Of a DNA stretch of 64,000 nt, positions 9,525 through 17,684 are shown in pieces; within the stretch, counting starts at the first letter, position 1; every line of letters starts with the position of its first letter. The notes below the pieces were generated by a model. The model did not search any database. It saw only the letters and a list, made by a program, of their open reading frames with translations, and was not told the origin of the DNA. Position numbers and translations under genes: made by a program. Source of the stretch: CAVSWT01 sp963746735 (GTDB lineage Bacteria; Bacteroidota; Ignavibacteria; Ignavibacteriales; Ignavibacteriaceae); assembly GCA_963746735.1 (NCBI GenBank), contig CAVVCO010000039.1, positions 62,001 through 126,000 on the forward strand, given 5' to 3'.

Positions 9525-9864
9525 TTTGTTTTTTTAAACGAAATAAATCAACATCATAACTAATAACCAAATTTTTATCTGAAAATACTTTGGAAGTACC
9601 TCCTAATCCCGAGCCTAAATCAAGCACTTTTAAATTTTTACAATCAGAAAAGTTCTTAACAATACTTAGAACAAATTCTCCTTTTTGTAATGAAACTTCT
9701 CTCCCTCTTTTCCATCTTTCATAATTGGGATGAGATTCATCTAACCATGCATTTGATTCAAAAGGCTTTTTTAAACTTTGATCATGCATGCCTGTTTCAC
9801 GCGGGAATAAATTTGAGAAAGGTTTTGATTTTTGACTTTTGAACTTTGATTTAATTACTTCCAT
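9493..9864 (-). CDS. Class I SAM methyltransferase, N-terminal part (before frame break)
   Basis: N-terminal portion of the same methyltransferase: a basic leader, then a WLDESHPNYERWKRGRE segment, and the SAM-binding glycine motif VLDLGSGLGGTSKVF (about residues 79-93) followed by an acidic end of strand 2 (SYDVD). The frame ends soon after, while the next frame supplies motifs II and III. The start ATG overlaps the stop of the upstream glycosyltransferase by 10 nt, so the two are translationally coupled. The break lies beside A-runs, making an indel or read error equally plausible. Confidence 0.8.
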   Translation of the reverse strand: MEVIKSKFKSQKSKPFSNLFPRETGMHDQSLKKPFESNAWLDESHPNYERWKRGREVSLQKGEFVLSIVKNFSDCKNLKVLDLGSGLGGTSKVFSDKNLVISYDVDLFRLKKQSEINNRYSEN

Positions 9865-10958
9865 TTTTCTTTTCTAAATAAAGCATTAAAAAAATTAATG
9901 ACTATAAAAATTTCATAAACAACTTGCATTATAAATATTTTTCCAGCTTTAAAATTATAACCAAACTTTTTTTGAAAATATATAATCAATATTTCATCAC
10001 TAATAATTTTAATTAAAAAAGGAATCACAAAAAGTGTATTTATAAAAATCAATAATGGAGAAAAAAACAAAGTCAAATTTATTAAATGCCAGAATCCTAA
10101 TATTATTTTTTGATGCCGGAGATAATAGAACGAAGTTTTAATGTGTCTTGCTTTTTGAATAAAATAGTCCTTGAATGTTTCTTTCGGTGAAGAAAAAACA
10201 AAAGCGTTTTTATCTGTAACCAACCCAATCTTCAAATTATTTTTGACAGCTTCTCTTAGAAGCAAATCATCGTCACCGCTTAAAGTTTCGGCTGTATTTT
10301 TGTAACCTTCAATTTTCTCAAAAGCATTTTTACTGAAGCCAAAACTTCTTGCTGCCGCAGAATAAGGAAATTTCATATTCGCCAATGAAAAAGTAAGAAT
10401 TGATGTCCTTAAATTTTCAAAAGACGAAAAATTAGTTACAATATTATTATCTGTGAAAAACGGTGCAATTCCAAAAACAAAATCAAATCCTTGAGAAAAT
10501 TTTTCTGAGAAAGATTTTAGCCAGTTAGATCGAGGTTTGCAGTCAGCGTCGGTAATCATAATAAAAGGATACTTTGCTTTTGTTATTCCAAAAGTTAAAG
10601 CTCCTTTTTTAGCAAGTGATGAATCATTTTCATTTGGATAAACTGAAAAATTATTATTCGTATCTATTATTCTTTTTGCAATTTCAAAAGTACCGTCTGC
10701 GGAATAATCGTCTATTAAAATTACTTCGAAATTATCCTTTGAATAATCGATTTTATTTAAAGAATTTATTAGACTTTCAATATTTCTTTTTTCATTACGT
10801 GCAGCAATAATAATTGAAATTTTAACATTCTGATCATTAAGTGAATTGTGCGGTGTTTTTGCAGTATTGCTGAATAATTTTTTTAAAGAAATAACAATGG
10901 AAATTATTGCTAAAATAAAGATAGAACATAAAACAATAATTACCGTAAAAAATGTCAT
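9855..10958 (-). CDS. Membrane-anchored family 2 glycosyltransferase
   Basis: Transfers a sugar from a nucleotide-activated donor, probably to a lipid or envelope glycan. The 367-residue protein has an N-terminal TM helix (about 4-27), a GT-A domain with ISIIIAARNEKRNIE (about 47-61), the donor-binding IDDYSADGT, the metal-binding DADCKPR (DxD-like) and a GDDDLLLREAV acceptor-side motif, then two or three C-terminal TM helices (about 290-345). It is paired with a methyltransferase, a common couple in cell-surface glycan or glycolipid assembly. The acceptor cannot be told from sequence. Confidence 0.88.
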   Translation of the reverse strand: MTFFTVIIVLCSIFILAIISIVISLKKLFSNTAKTPHNSLNDQNVKISIIIAARNEKRNIESLINSLNKIDYSKDNFEVILIDDYSADGTFEIAKRIIDTNNNFSVYPNENDSSLAKKGALTFGITKAKYPFIMITDADCKPRSNWLKSFSEKFSQGFDFVFGIAPFFTDNNIVTNFSSFENLRTSILTFSLANMKFPYSAAARSFGFSKNAFEKIEGYKNTAETLSGDDDLLLREAVKNNLKIGLVTDKNAFVFSSPKETFKDYFIQKARHIKTSFYYLRHQKIILGFWHLINLTLFFSPLLIFINTLFVIPFLIKIISDEILIIYFQKKFGYNFKAGKIFIMQVVYEIFIVINFFNALFRKEKWK

Positions 10959-11131
10959 AATTACCTAAAAATAAATAGTATAACCTAAAATAAATTAGAA
11001 AATAATACCATCAAAAAGGCTCGATTATTGAAGTAATAAGAATTCTGATATTTCTTGAAAAAACCAATTTATACATAATTACTCATAACGAACAAATAAC
11101 TTATTTTTTTATTAGCTATAGGGAGGAAGTC

Positions 11132-13324
11132 TTGAAAAAGATTTATACATTAACTGTTTTAACAATCATGATTTTATTGTTTAGCAGTGCAACTTATTCA
11201 CAATATTTAATTAATGAAAATTTTAACCAAATGTCATCAGGACAATATATACCTCCAACAGGATGGGTATTTGGCCAGGGAGACTTTCCAACATTAACTA
11301 ATTATAATTACAGTTCAGGATGGAAAGGTAAAGATTTTGGAAATGTTACGGATGGGCTTAATGAAGTTGCCATAGCAGTAAATATTTATGGAACTTCGAG
11401 AAGATGCTGGGCAATTTCTCCAGCAGTGGACTTAAGTTCAACTTCTACAAAAGAATTATCTTTTGATGCTGCTTTAACAAACTTCAATAGCACTGCACAA
11501 GGCAGCTTTGATACTAATGATGATTCGATTTTCGTGGCATATTCTTTAGATGGTGGTTTTACATGGAACTATTCCCAAATCCTTAAAGTTTTTAAAGGAG
11601 GAGATGTAATTTCCGCAAGCGGTGAACCTATAACTATTGATCTAACATCAATTGGTTCCGAGACTAATGTTTCTTTTGCTTTTTATGGTGTCTCAAGACA
11701 AACCGGCAATGATGTTGATTTCTTTGTAGATAATGTAAAAGTCGGAGGCAGCTCCGCTTACGATATGGAAGCAACTTCAATTATATCACCTAGCGGTGTT
11801 ATAATTTCAAATAGTCCTGAAGTAAAAGCAGTTTTTTCAAACACTGGTTTGAATCCAATTTCCGGGAAATATTATGCAAGAATTTTAGACCCCAATTCCG
11901 CACAAGTTTTTTATGACAGCGTTTCTTTTAGCAATTCCGCTGTAAATGAAATTGATACTGTTTCTTTCGGGCAAGTTTCATTGTCAATAAACGGTACTTA
12001 TACGATGAGAGCTATTGCTATTGCAAGCGGGGATTTGAATAATAACAATGACAGCATCAGTACTAATTTTAATGTTTCATTAAGCACAAATAATTTAGTA
12101 GTTGTTTATGATAATTCGAGTGCACAAGAACTTGAAAATAAGGCTGCGGTATTTAATGCACTTAATTCACTAGGAATATCCTATGATTCTTTAGATAGAA
12201 GTTCATCAACGCCAAATTTTACCCCCTGGAAAGAAGCTATCTGGTGCGAAGAAGGCGATATCCCGCAAGCTGAACGTAATGCAATAATATCCTTTTTAAA
12301 TGCCGGTACAAGTAATAATCAAAAAGTATTTTTAATTGCCGGAGATGATATCGGATTTAACCACGGAAGAGCAGGACAACCCGGCTATGATTCAATTTTT
12401 TATTCATACTATTTACATGCTAAATATTTTGCAGACGATGTAAGTACACTTTTTAATAATTATGGTATAGTTGGTCAAAATGTTAACAGCAGTTTACACG
12501 ATTCACTCAATTCAGAATATCCAGATGCGATTGGGACTAAATTTGGAGGTGTACCTGCATATATGTTTGGACAACTGCCGGCATTATCCGATACCGTTGC
12601 GGGAGTTGCATTCGATGGGCCAACTTATAATATAATTTATTACCCATTTGAATTTAGAGAAGTAATTACCAATGTTACTCCCAACTGTAAACAATTAATA
12701 TCAGGTTCACTTGATTGGCTTACAAACGCAGCCGGCAATGTTCCGGTTGAATTAGAATCGTTCAGTGCAAAAGCAATAGATAGGAAAGTTTCATTAAGCT
12801 GGATAACAGCGACCGAAACCAACAACAGCGGTTTTGCTATTGAAAGAAAAGATGAGAATAATTCATTTAAACAGATTGCATTTGTTAAAGGAAATGGAAC
12901 AACTACTGGCAAATCTTCTTATTCATATAAAGATGAAAATCTTACTCCGGGTAATTACGCATACAGATTAAGGCAAGTTGATTTTGACGGTTCATTTAAA
13001 TTGTCAAATGAATCATTAGTTGAAATTAATTCGCCTAGAACATATACTCTGGACCAAAATTATCCTAATCCGTTCAATCCAAGTACAACTATAAAATTCT
13101 CTATCCCGAATGATGAATTTGTAAGTTTAACCATTCACAATATACTTGGTGAAAAAGTAGCGACCTTAATTAATAACAAGATTTCTGCCGGAGATCATGA
13201 AGTTAACTTTAACGCAAGTAATTTAGCTAGTGGAGTCTATGTTTATATCTTATCAGTTGAAAATGATGGTTCAAACTCCGGACAAACATTTTTATCAACA
13301 AAGAAAATGATTCTGATGAAATAA
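11132..13324 (+). CDS. Secreted T9SS-sorted protein of unknown function
   Basis: A 730-residue exported protein. The TTG start at 11132 is chosen because GGGAGG lies just upstream and the result is a clean signal peptide (MKKIYTLTVL..., cleavage near TYSQ, residue 24). A choice-of-anchor-like beta-sandwich region (about 25-210, WAISPAVDLS, FVDNVKVGG) is followed by an adhesion/Ig-like section, a mixed alpha/beta section (about 325-540) and a linker starting VELESFSAK. It ends in a type A T9SS sorting domain (NYPNPFNPSTTIKF ... KKMILMK). It should be moved across the outer membrane by the T9SS. Catalytic role unknown. A terminator follows. Confidence 0.85.
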   Translation: MKKIYTLTVLTIMILLFSSATYSQYLINENFNQMSSGQYIPPTGWVFGQGDFPTLTNYNYSSGWKGKDFGNVTDGLNEVAIAVNIYGTSRRCWAISPAVDLSSTSTKELSFDAALTNFNSTAQGSFDTNDDSIFVAYSLDGGFTWNYSQILKVFKGGDVISASGEPITIDLTSIGSETNVSFAFYGVSRQTGNDVDFFVDNVKVGGSSAYDMEATSIISPSGVIISNSPEVKAVFSNTGLNPISGKYYARILDPNSAQVFYDSVSFSNSAVNEIDTVSFGQVSLSINGTYTMRAIAIASGDLNNNNDSISTNFNVSLSTNNLVVVYDNSSAQELENKAAVFNALNSLGISYDSLDRSSSTPNFTPWKEAIWCEEGDIPQAERNAIISFLNAGTSNNQKVFLIAGDDIGFNHGRAGQPGYDSIFYSYYLHAKYFADDVSTLFNNYGIVGQNVNSSLHDSLNSEYPDAIGTKFGGVPAYMFGQLPALSDTVAGVAFDGPTYNIIYYPFEFREVITNVTPNCKQLISGSLDWLTNAAGNVPVELESFSAKAIDRKVSLSWITATETNNSGFAIERKDENNSFKQIAFVKGNGTTTGKSSYSYKDENLTPGNYAYRLRQVDFDGSFKLSNESLVEINSPRTYTLDQNYPNPFNPSTTIKFSIPNDEFVSLTIHNILGEKVATLINNKISAGDHEVNFNASNLASGVYVYILSVENDGSNSGQTFLSTKKMILMK

Positions 13325-13393
13325 TAATTTCTCATAATCAATGTTCAATGTAGTTTAATGGAAAGTTATTTCACGCTTCCCCTTCGCACAAAT

Positions 13394-13422
13394 AAAAGCC
13401 GCTGTTTTCAGCGGCTTTTTTT
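13394..13422 (+). terminator. Rho-independent terminator after the T9SS protein
   Basis: Perfect 11-bp stem AAAAGCCGCTG/CAGCGGCTTTT with the tetraloop TTTT, running into a T tract, 70 nt after the stop codon. It is the first element of a 127-nt block that recurs at 15513-15639. Confidence 0.92.
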
Positions 13423-13520
13423 ATAAAGAAATCGTTGAGGCAATTATTTATGAACCGCCTCTGCTTTAAACTTTATTTCATTTTAAATTAAAAATGTAGA
13501 AATTAAATAACAGCTAAAAA
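13394..13520 (+). repeat. Copy 1 of a 127-nt duplicated 3' module
   Basis: Starts with the terminator hairpin and ends at CAGCTAAAAA. The last 80 nt (13441-13520) match 15560-15639 at 74 of 80 positions by my count, with no gaps; the first part keeps the same hairpin design with more differences. Both copies follow the stop codon of a T9SS-tailed gene, so the sorting domain, terminator and 3' flank may have been copied together. Confidence 0.85.
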
Positions 13521-13590
13521 GGAATAATGCAAGAATTGTATAATAGTACTCCAATAATTGAGTAATACTTGCAGTATAATTAATAGTTAG

Positions 13591-13878
13591 GTGTATATGT
13601 TTTTAAAAGATTTTATAAAATTTTCGTTGAAATTGATAATATCAGTTTACTTGTGCGCTGTTCTCATATTTATTCTAATTAATGTTGGATCACATAATGA
13701 GAATTATTTAACTGATGCTTTTTCTCCTATTAAATTATTTGAAGAAATAATTTCTGGAAATTTATTATTTATTATGTTTACAATAATCGCTACAGTTTTC
13801 ATATTTCGATTCAATTATTTGAGAAGAAAAAAAGTAGATTATGATGATGGTGGTCGTATATGGCCTTGGTCAAAATAA
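13591..13878 (+). CDS. Small hypothetical membrane protein
   Basis: A 95-residue protein I do not recognise. It has two predicted TM helices (about 10-32 and 55-75), a short extracytoplasmic loop, and a basic/acidic tail ending RRKKVDYDDGG...WPWSK. The start can be GTG at 13591 or ATG at 13597. The heptamer GTTAGGT (13586-13592) overlaps the start and ACCTAAC (13919-13925) follows the stop, a layout like an integron gene cassette; the complete attC site is not evident. No homology is claimed. Confidence 0.5.
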   Translation: MYMFLKDFIKFSLKLIISVYLCAVLIFILINVGSHNENYLTDAFSPIKLFEEIISGNLLFIMFTIIATVFIFRFNYLRRKKVDYDDGGRIWPWSK

Positions 13879-14165
13879 TTTATTAATTAACAAATTATTT
13901 TTTCAAACTTTAAATTACACCTAACCATCACCTCAACACCGACCGCCATTTTAGTTCGGTATTCAGTTTAGCGTGCTTGTTTTAATTAATTAACTTGTCT
14001 TCGATGTGCATTAATAAAGTTACACACCTTCGGCTAAATATCAGTTGTTTCGTTCTAACTTAATTTGCTGTTATGGTGCGAAATATTAAAACTTACATAA
14101 TCACTTTCTTTTAATCTAATTTTTAGATAAAATTAATTACATTTAAAAAAAACGGGAGAAACGAG
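13879..14165 (+). other. Intergenic region with a patch richer in G+C
   Basis: Non-coding. From about 13919 to 14080 the base composition is visibly richer in G+C than its flanks and contains an ACCGA...TCGGT inverted pair (13938-13942 and 13956-13960). It could be a decayed recombination site of an integron-like cassette, but no strict GTTRRRY core closes the site. AACGGGAGAAACGAG just before 14166 supplies a ribosome site for the next gene. Confidence 0.4.
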
Positions 14166-15161
14166 ATGAATATTTCTAAAACCTCCAATTGGATAATATT
14201 TTTTTTAGTAGTCTTTTTTATTTCAGTAAATGCTCAGTGGATTAAGCAGACTTTTCCTTCCAATGAATATTTATATATAGTCAAATTTGCATCACCGGAA
14301 ATAGGTTGGATTTTAGGTCAAGATCATATCTTCAAAACCACTGATGGCGGCGAAACATGGAGTATAAATGATACTACCTCCGATAACATATGGAGAGGAT
14401 TCTATGTCATCGATGATACGACAGTTATTCGCGCCGGTTTTAGTAAAAATGGTATAAAAAGAACAAGTGATGGCGGAAAAACCTGGGTTACAATTGATAG
14501 TACAATTCGTGATATCGATAGTTTTGATTTTATTAATTCTAAACTCGGTTTTGCTTCAGGGGGAATAGTAGATACAGCTAATGTCTATCGAACAGTGGAT
14601 GGTGGAAAACATTGGGAAAGAATAGCTCATACTAATATTTATCAATGGGGTTCGGATTTTTCAAAAGTAAGTTTTTTTGATTCATTACAAGGCTGGGCTG
14701 TCTCATACGATGGTATGATATTTCATACCACGGATGGTGGCTTTAATTGGAATTTCCAGGATAGTACGGCTTTGCATTATCATGCCCCTTTGAGAGACAT
14801 TCAATTTACATCACAAGACAGTGGCTGGGCGGTCGGAGGAATATCGGGATATTCAATTTACTTGAGAACTACAGACGGCGGAAATACATGGATTTCATCA
14901 TCTGTTCCAACAAGTTTCTCAACTTGTAGTTTTAGAGAAATTTGTATGATTAATTCCAGGGTGGGCTGGTTAGTAGGATCTTATAATGGAGCTCATTTTC
15001 TATTTAAAACAACTGATGGTGGGATAAATTGGGAGAATGAAACTCCAAAGGAAGTTAACATAGGTTTTGAATCTATTTCTATGATAAACGAAACGGATGG
15101 ATTTGTCGTCGGAGAAGGATTTTATAAAACATCCAATGGAGGAGTTACTAGATATAAATGA
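14166..15161 (+). CDS. Secreted Ycf48/BNR-repeat beta-propeller protein (N-terminal part of a frame-broken T9SS protein)
   Basis: Exported protein with a signal peptide (MNISKTSNWIIFFLVVFF..., cleavage near VNAQ) and seven repeats of the (F/Y)KTTDGGxTW type, for example FKTTDGGETW, KRTSDGGKTW, FHTTDGGFNW, LRTTDGGNTW and FKTTDGGINW. This marks a Ycf48-like/sialidase-type beta-propeller, a scaffold common in T9SS cargo and not necessarily enzymatic. The frame stops at RYK after the last repeat (TSNGGVT), but the T9SS tail follows in the next frame. Removing one base at the CTAG (15148-15151) restores a single protein of about 425 residues. Confidence 0.85.
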   Translation: MNISKTSNWIIFFLVVFFISVNAQWIKQTFPSNEYLYIVKFASPEIGWILGQDHIFKTTDGGETWSINDTTSDNIWRGFYVIDDTTVIRAGFSKNGIKRTSDGGKTWVTIDSTIRDIDSFDFINSKLGFASGGIVDTANVYRTVDGGKHWERIAHTNIYQWGSDFSKVSFFDSLQGWAVSYDGMIFHTTDGGFNWNFQDSTALHYHAPLRDIQFTSQDSGWAVGGISGYSIYLRTTDGGNTWISSSVPTSFSTCSFREICMINSRVGWLVGSYNGAHFLFKTTDGGINWENETPKEVNIGFESISMINETDGFVVGEGFYKTSNGGVTRYK

Positions 15162-15444
15162 AAGGAAGATTAGTTTAGTTGATAAATTCCACCTAAGTCA
15201 AAATTATCCTAATCCATTTAATCCAACAACAACAATTCAGTACACAATTCCAAAAGAAGCATTTGTGACAATTAAAGTCTACGACGATCTTGGAAGAGAA
15301 ATTGCAACATTATTAAATGAAAGAAAAGCAATAGGAAATTATTCTGTCGATTTCAATTCAAGCAATCTTTCAAGCGGAATTTATTTTTACAGATTAATAT
15401 CGGGAACTTATTCAGCAACGAAAAAAATGATTTTGATGAAATAA
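15097..15444 (+). CDS. T9SS C-terminal sorting domain of the Ycf48-like protein (after frame break)
   Basis: Only the part from about 15152 (DINERKISLVDKFHLSQ) is likely to be genuine; the first 18 codons overlap the propeller in another frame. It contains the type A sorting domain NYPNPFNPTTTIQY ... IKVYDDLGREIATLL ... SSGIYFYRLISG ... KKMILMK. It is the missing tail of the gene starting at 14166, not an independent gene, since it has no signal peptide and a sorting domain alone has no known role. Confidence 0.82.
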   Translation: MDLSSEKDFIKHPMEELLDINERKISLVDKFHLSQNYPNPFNPTTTIQYTIPKEAFVTIKVYDDLGREIATLLNERKAIGNYSVDFNSSNLSSGIYFYRLISGTYSATKKMILMK

Positions 15445-15478
15445 TGAATTATAAGAATTAATTCTCAAATTTTTTGAT

Positions 15479-15540
15479 GGAGAGTAAATTCACTCTCCCC
15501 CAATTATTCTTTAAAGCCGCATTGTTTAGCGGCTTTTTTT
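15479..15540 (+). terminator. Tandem hairpins and intrinsic terminator
   Basis: A 7-bp hairpin GGAGAGT/ACTCTCC (15479-15498) is followed by AAAGCCGC...GCGGCTTT with a T tract (15513-15540). The second is a canonical rho-independent terminator for the Ycf48-like gene and is part of the duplicated module. Confidence 0.88.
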
Positions 15541-15639
15541 ATGAAAGAAACGGTTGAGCCAATTATTTATAAACTTCCTCTGTTTTAAACTTTATTTCAT
15601 ATTATATTAAAAATGTAGAAATTAAATAACAGCTAAAAA
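15513..15639 (+). repeat. Copy 2 of the 127-nt duplicated 3' module
   Basis: Same length and order as the copy at 13394-13520: terminator hairpin, AAGAAA(C)GGTTGAG-like spacer, then 80 nt with six differences. Homology stops sharply at CAGCTAAAAA; copy 1 then leads to the small membrane-protein gene and copy 2 to the remains of an eCIS gene set. Confidence 0.85.
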
Positions 15640-15735
15640 ATATTTGCTAAAATATTTAATAATCCAAAAATTGAAGCGAGTTACAAAAGCAAAGATGGAA
15701 AAGAATTTAAGGTTAAATGGATAAATAATATGTAA
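15637..15735 (+). pseudogene. Gene-tail fragment upstream of the eCIS tube relic
   Basis: A 32-codon open stretch with no start codon runs from just after a stop at 15634 to a stop at 15733, ending DGKEFKVKWINNM. Its composition looks like real protein rather than chance, and it begins exactly where the duplicated module ends, as if a deletion had removed the rest of the gene. I cannot assign a family. The rest of 15445-15824 holds the terminator, the repeat and no other gene. Confidence 0.3.
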
Positions 15736-15824
15736 TTTAATGCATATAAAATTTTTAATAAGTATAAAATTAATTGAGTAAAAAAATATAATTTTTAGCT
15801 TATACAAAATTCAAGGCTGCACTT

Positions 15825-16274
15825 ATGAATAATTTTCCAAACATCGCATTTTATTTTCAATTAAGCTCATCCGAAAATTCAGAAAATGTTGATGCTTCAT
15901 TCCAGGAAGTTAGCGGATTATCAAATGAAATTGCCCCTGAAGAAATGCTGGCAAATGAGAGTAATAAGTTTCAGTATAAACTTCCCAAACAAGTAAAATA
16001 TTCAAACCTTGTGCTCAAAAGAGGAGTGGTTTCAGCAAACTCTGAACTCATAAAATGGTGTAATGATACTTTTAATGAGAACCCTGGCAACAAAAATTTC
16101 AACCAAGAATATCATCACTAAAATTGATTAACGAGGAAGGCGCGGCTGTTAAAACATGGAGCTTTCGTTAATGCCTGGCCGGTAAGTTGGAATTTGGCTG
16201 AATTAAAATCAATAAAAAATGAAATTGCTATTGAGTCATTAGAATTTGCATATACTTATTTCGAATCAAAATAA
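15825..16274 (+). pseudogene. Broken eCIS/phage-like inner tube protein (T4 gp19-like family)
   Basis: The opening 80 codons read as a contractile-injection-system tube protein: FYFQLS, VDASFQEVSGL, KFQYKLPKQVKYSNLVLKRG and SELIKWCNDT, the family blocks of Afp1/Pvc1-type and phage tail proteins. The frame ends early at 16121. Three single-base insertions explain it: one A in the run at 16092-16096, one A in 16120-16123, and one base near 16166. Removing them restores STKNIITKLINEEGAAVKTWSF and then VNAWPVSWNLAELKSIKNE...LEFAYTYF, the complete family C-terminus, ending at 16274 for about 147 residues. No sheath, baseplate, ATPase or toxin genes accompany it here. Confidence 0.82.
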
Positions 16275-16362
16275 TTATTAGATTGTATACTGTAGTTTAT
16301 CCCGGATCATTATTTTATTTCACAATAAAAATTTTATAACAAAATATTAAAGAGAGACTGCA

Positions 16363-16833
16363 TTGAAAATTAATTTCATCAAGTTTGTTTTAATCTTATT
16401 TACAATAACAGGTTTATCATTTTCTCAGTCTTTAACAGAAAGATATAAAGATCTGGGGGAAATGTTTGTCCCTCAATTTTCCTCTGCTCCTTTCCCGGAT
16501 TCAGGAAGAATTAATGGTCATACATATGATGGGAAAATGTTTTCATTTCAAGAGCATTATAATGACAGCAGTGTTGCAATATTTATCCCTAAAGGATTTA
16601 AGCAAACAGACTCAACCAATGTTATAGTTTATTTCCACGGATGGAATAATAATATTGACAGCACTTGTGCTCAATTTAATCTTATAGAACAATTTGCGGC
16701 AAGTAATGTAAATGCAATATTTGTTTTTCCCGAAGGGCCTAAAAACTCTCCCGATTCTTTCGGCGGAAAGCTGGAAGATAAAGATGGCTTAAAAAATTTA
16801 ATTAATGACGTTTTAAAGTTTTTGGCTAGATAG
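16363..16833 (+). CDS. Secreted alpha/beta hydrolase, N-terminal part (before frame break)
   Basis: Begins with a signal peptide (MKINFIKFVLILFTITGLSFSQ) after AGAGAGACTGCA; the start codon is TTG at 16363. The region holds strands of an alpha/beta hydrolase with an oxyanion-loop motif VIVYFHGWNNN and a later IFVFPEGPKNSPDSFGG. The frame ends at FLAR before the nucleophile. The missing catalytic half follows in another frame; deleting one base at the CTAG (16826-16829) joins FLA to DRGKLNSPKIGNIILAGHSG. Likely a periplasmic or surface esterase; substrate unknown. Confidence 0.75.
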   Translation: MKINFIKFVLILFTITGLSFSQSLTERYKDLGEMFVPQFSSAPFPDSGRINGHTYDGKMFSFQEHYNDSSVAIFIPKGFKQTDSTNVIVYFHGWNNNIDSTCAQFNLIEQFAASNVNAIFVFPEGPKNSPDSFGGKLEDKDGLKNLINDVLKFLAR

Positions 16834-16840
16834 AGGAAAG

Positions 16841-17263
16841 TTGAACTCACCCAAAATTGGAAATATTATATTAGCAGGGCACAGCGGTGCATACCGCGTA
16901 ATTTCATTTTGCTTAATGCGCGGCGGTTTAACTCAAAACATTTCCGATGTTATTTTATTTGACGCATTGTATGGACAAACTGAAAAATTTGCTCACTGGA
17001 TAGAAAATTATAACGGAAATTTTATTGATATTTATACAGACAGCGGCGGAACAAAAAACGAATCCGAAAGTCTGATGAATGATTTTGATGCATGGGGAAT
17101 TTCATATTTTAAAACTGATGAAACAGAATTAAAACCAGAGGACTTAGTAAACAATAGACTGATATTTATTCATTCAGATTTATCTCACAATGAAGTTATA
17201 TCCACAAGAAATCAATTTCAAAAGTTTTTGCAGACCAGAAAACTTCCGAAGATAAATAAATGA
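16841..17263 (+). CDS. Secreted alpha/beta hydrolase, catalytic C-terminal part (after frame break)
   Basis: Carries the nucleophile elbow ILAGHSGAYR, with the Ser expected to be catalytic, followed by a mixed alpha/beta segment with LFDALYG and IDIYTDSGG, and a late His (HSDLSHNEVI) that could complete the triad. It lacks its own signal peptide, and the TTG at 16841 is just the first possible start in this frame. It completes the gene starting at 16363, total about 300 residues. Confidence 0.75.
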   Translation: MNSPKIGNIILAGHSGAYRVISFCLMRGGLTQNISDVILFDALYGQTEKFAHWIENYNGNFIDIYTDSGGTKNESESLMNDFDAWGISYFKTDETELKPEDLVNNRLIFIHSDLSHNEVISTRNQFQKFLQTRKLPKINK

Positions 17264-17684
17264 TGATTATTCTGAAGCTATTTATTCTCCTGCTGACACG
17301 ATTAGTCGTGAAAGCTAAATAACAATCTTATGTCTAGTTAATTGAAATGATAGCAAGATAAGTTTTTATCACTTGTCATTTCAATAAAGTATTCGTATTA
17401 AAATAATAATTTATAATTCAATAATACTTCCTATTTTTAAGTATTAATTATTTATATATTTCTTTAAAGCATAAATAAAAATAATTATTGATTTTTGTTC
17501 ATTGAGCATAAATTTTGATAAATCAATCAGATTTATTTTTTCAAAATAGTGTCATTATAAAATTATTCAAACCGATCAAATTAATTGAATAATAGTATCT
17601 CAAAAACCTTATTCACTTCAATTCAAATTAAGCCGCAATCGCTGGTTAAATATTTTGTTTTAATTAATCAAAAGAGGAAAATAC
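17264..17684 (+). other. AT-rich intergenic region before the sugar cluster
   Basis: About 420 nt with no supported gene. It is very AT-rich with many short direct T/A runs and should contain the promoter of the transporter gene, but no convincing promoter motif is seen. AAAGAGG (about 17671-17677) is the ribosome site for the ATG at 17685. Confidence 0.5.

Noticed and set aside
15140..15160. Programmed ribosomal frameshifting at the CTAG sites
   Set aside because: No slippery heptamer, RF2-like CTTTGA or downstream pseudoknot is evident, and the genes affected are unrelated, so recoding is less likely than indels or errors.
15622..15807. 61-codon minus-strand frame after the second repeat
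   Set aside because: Low-complexity Phe/Ile/Lys product from AT-rich DNA; the plus-strand fragment 15637-15735 is more protein-like.
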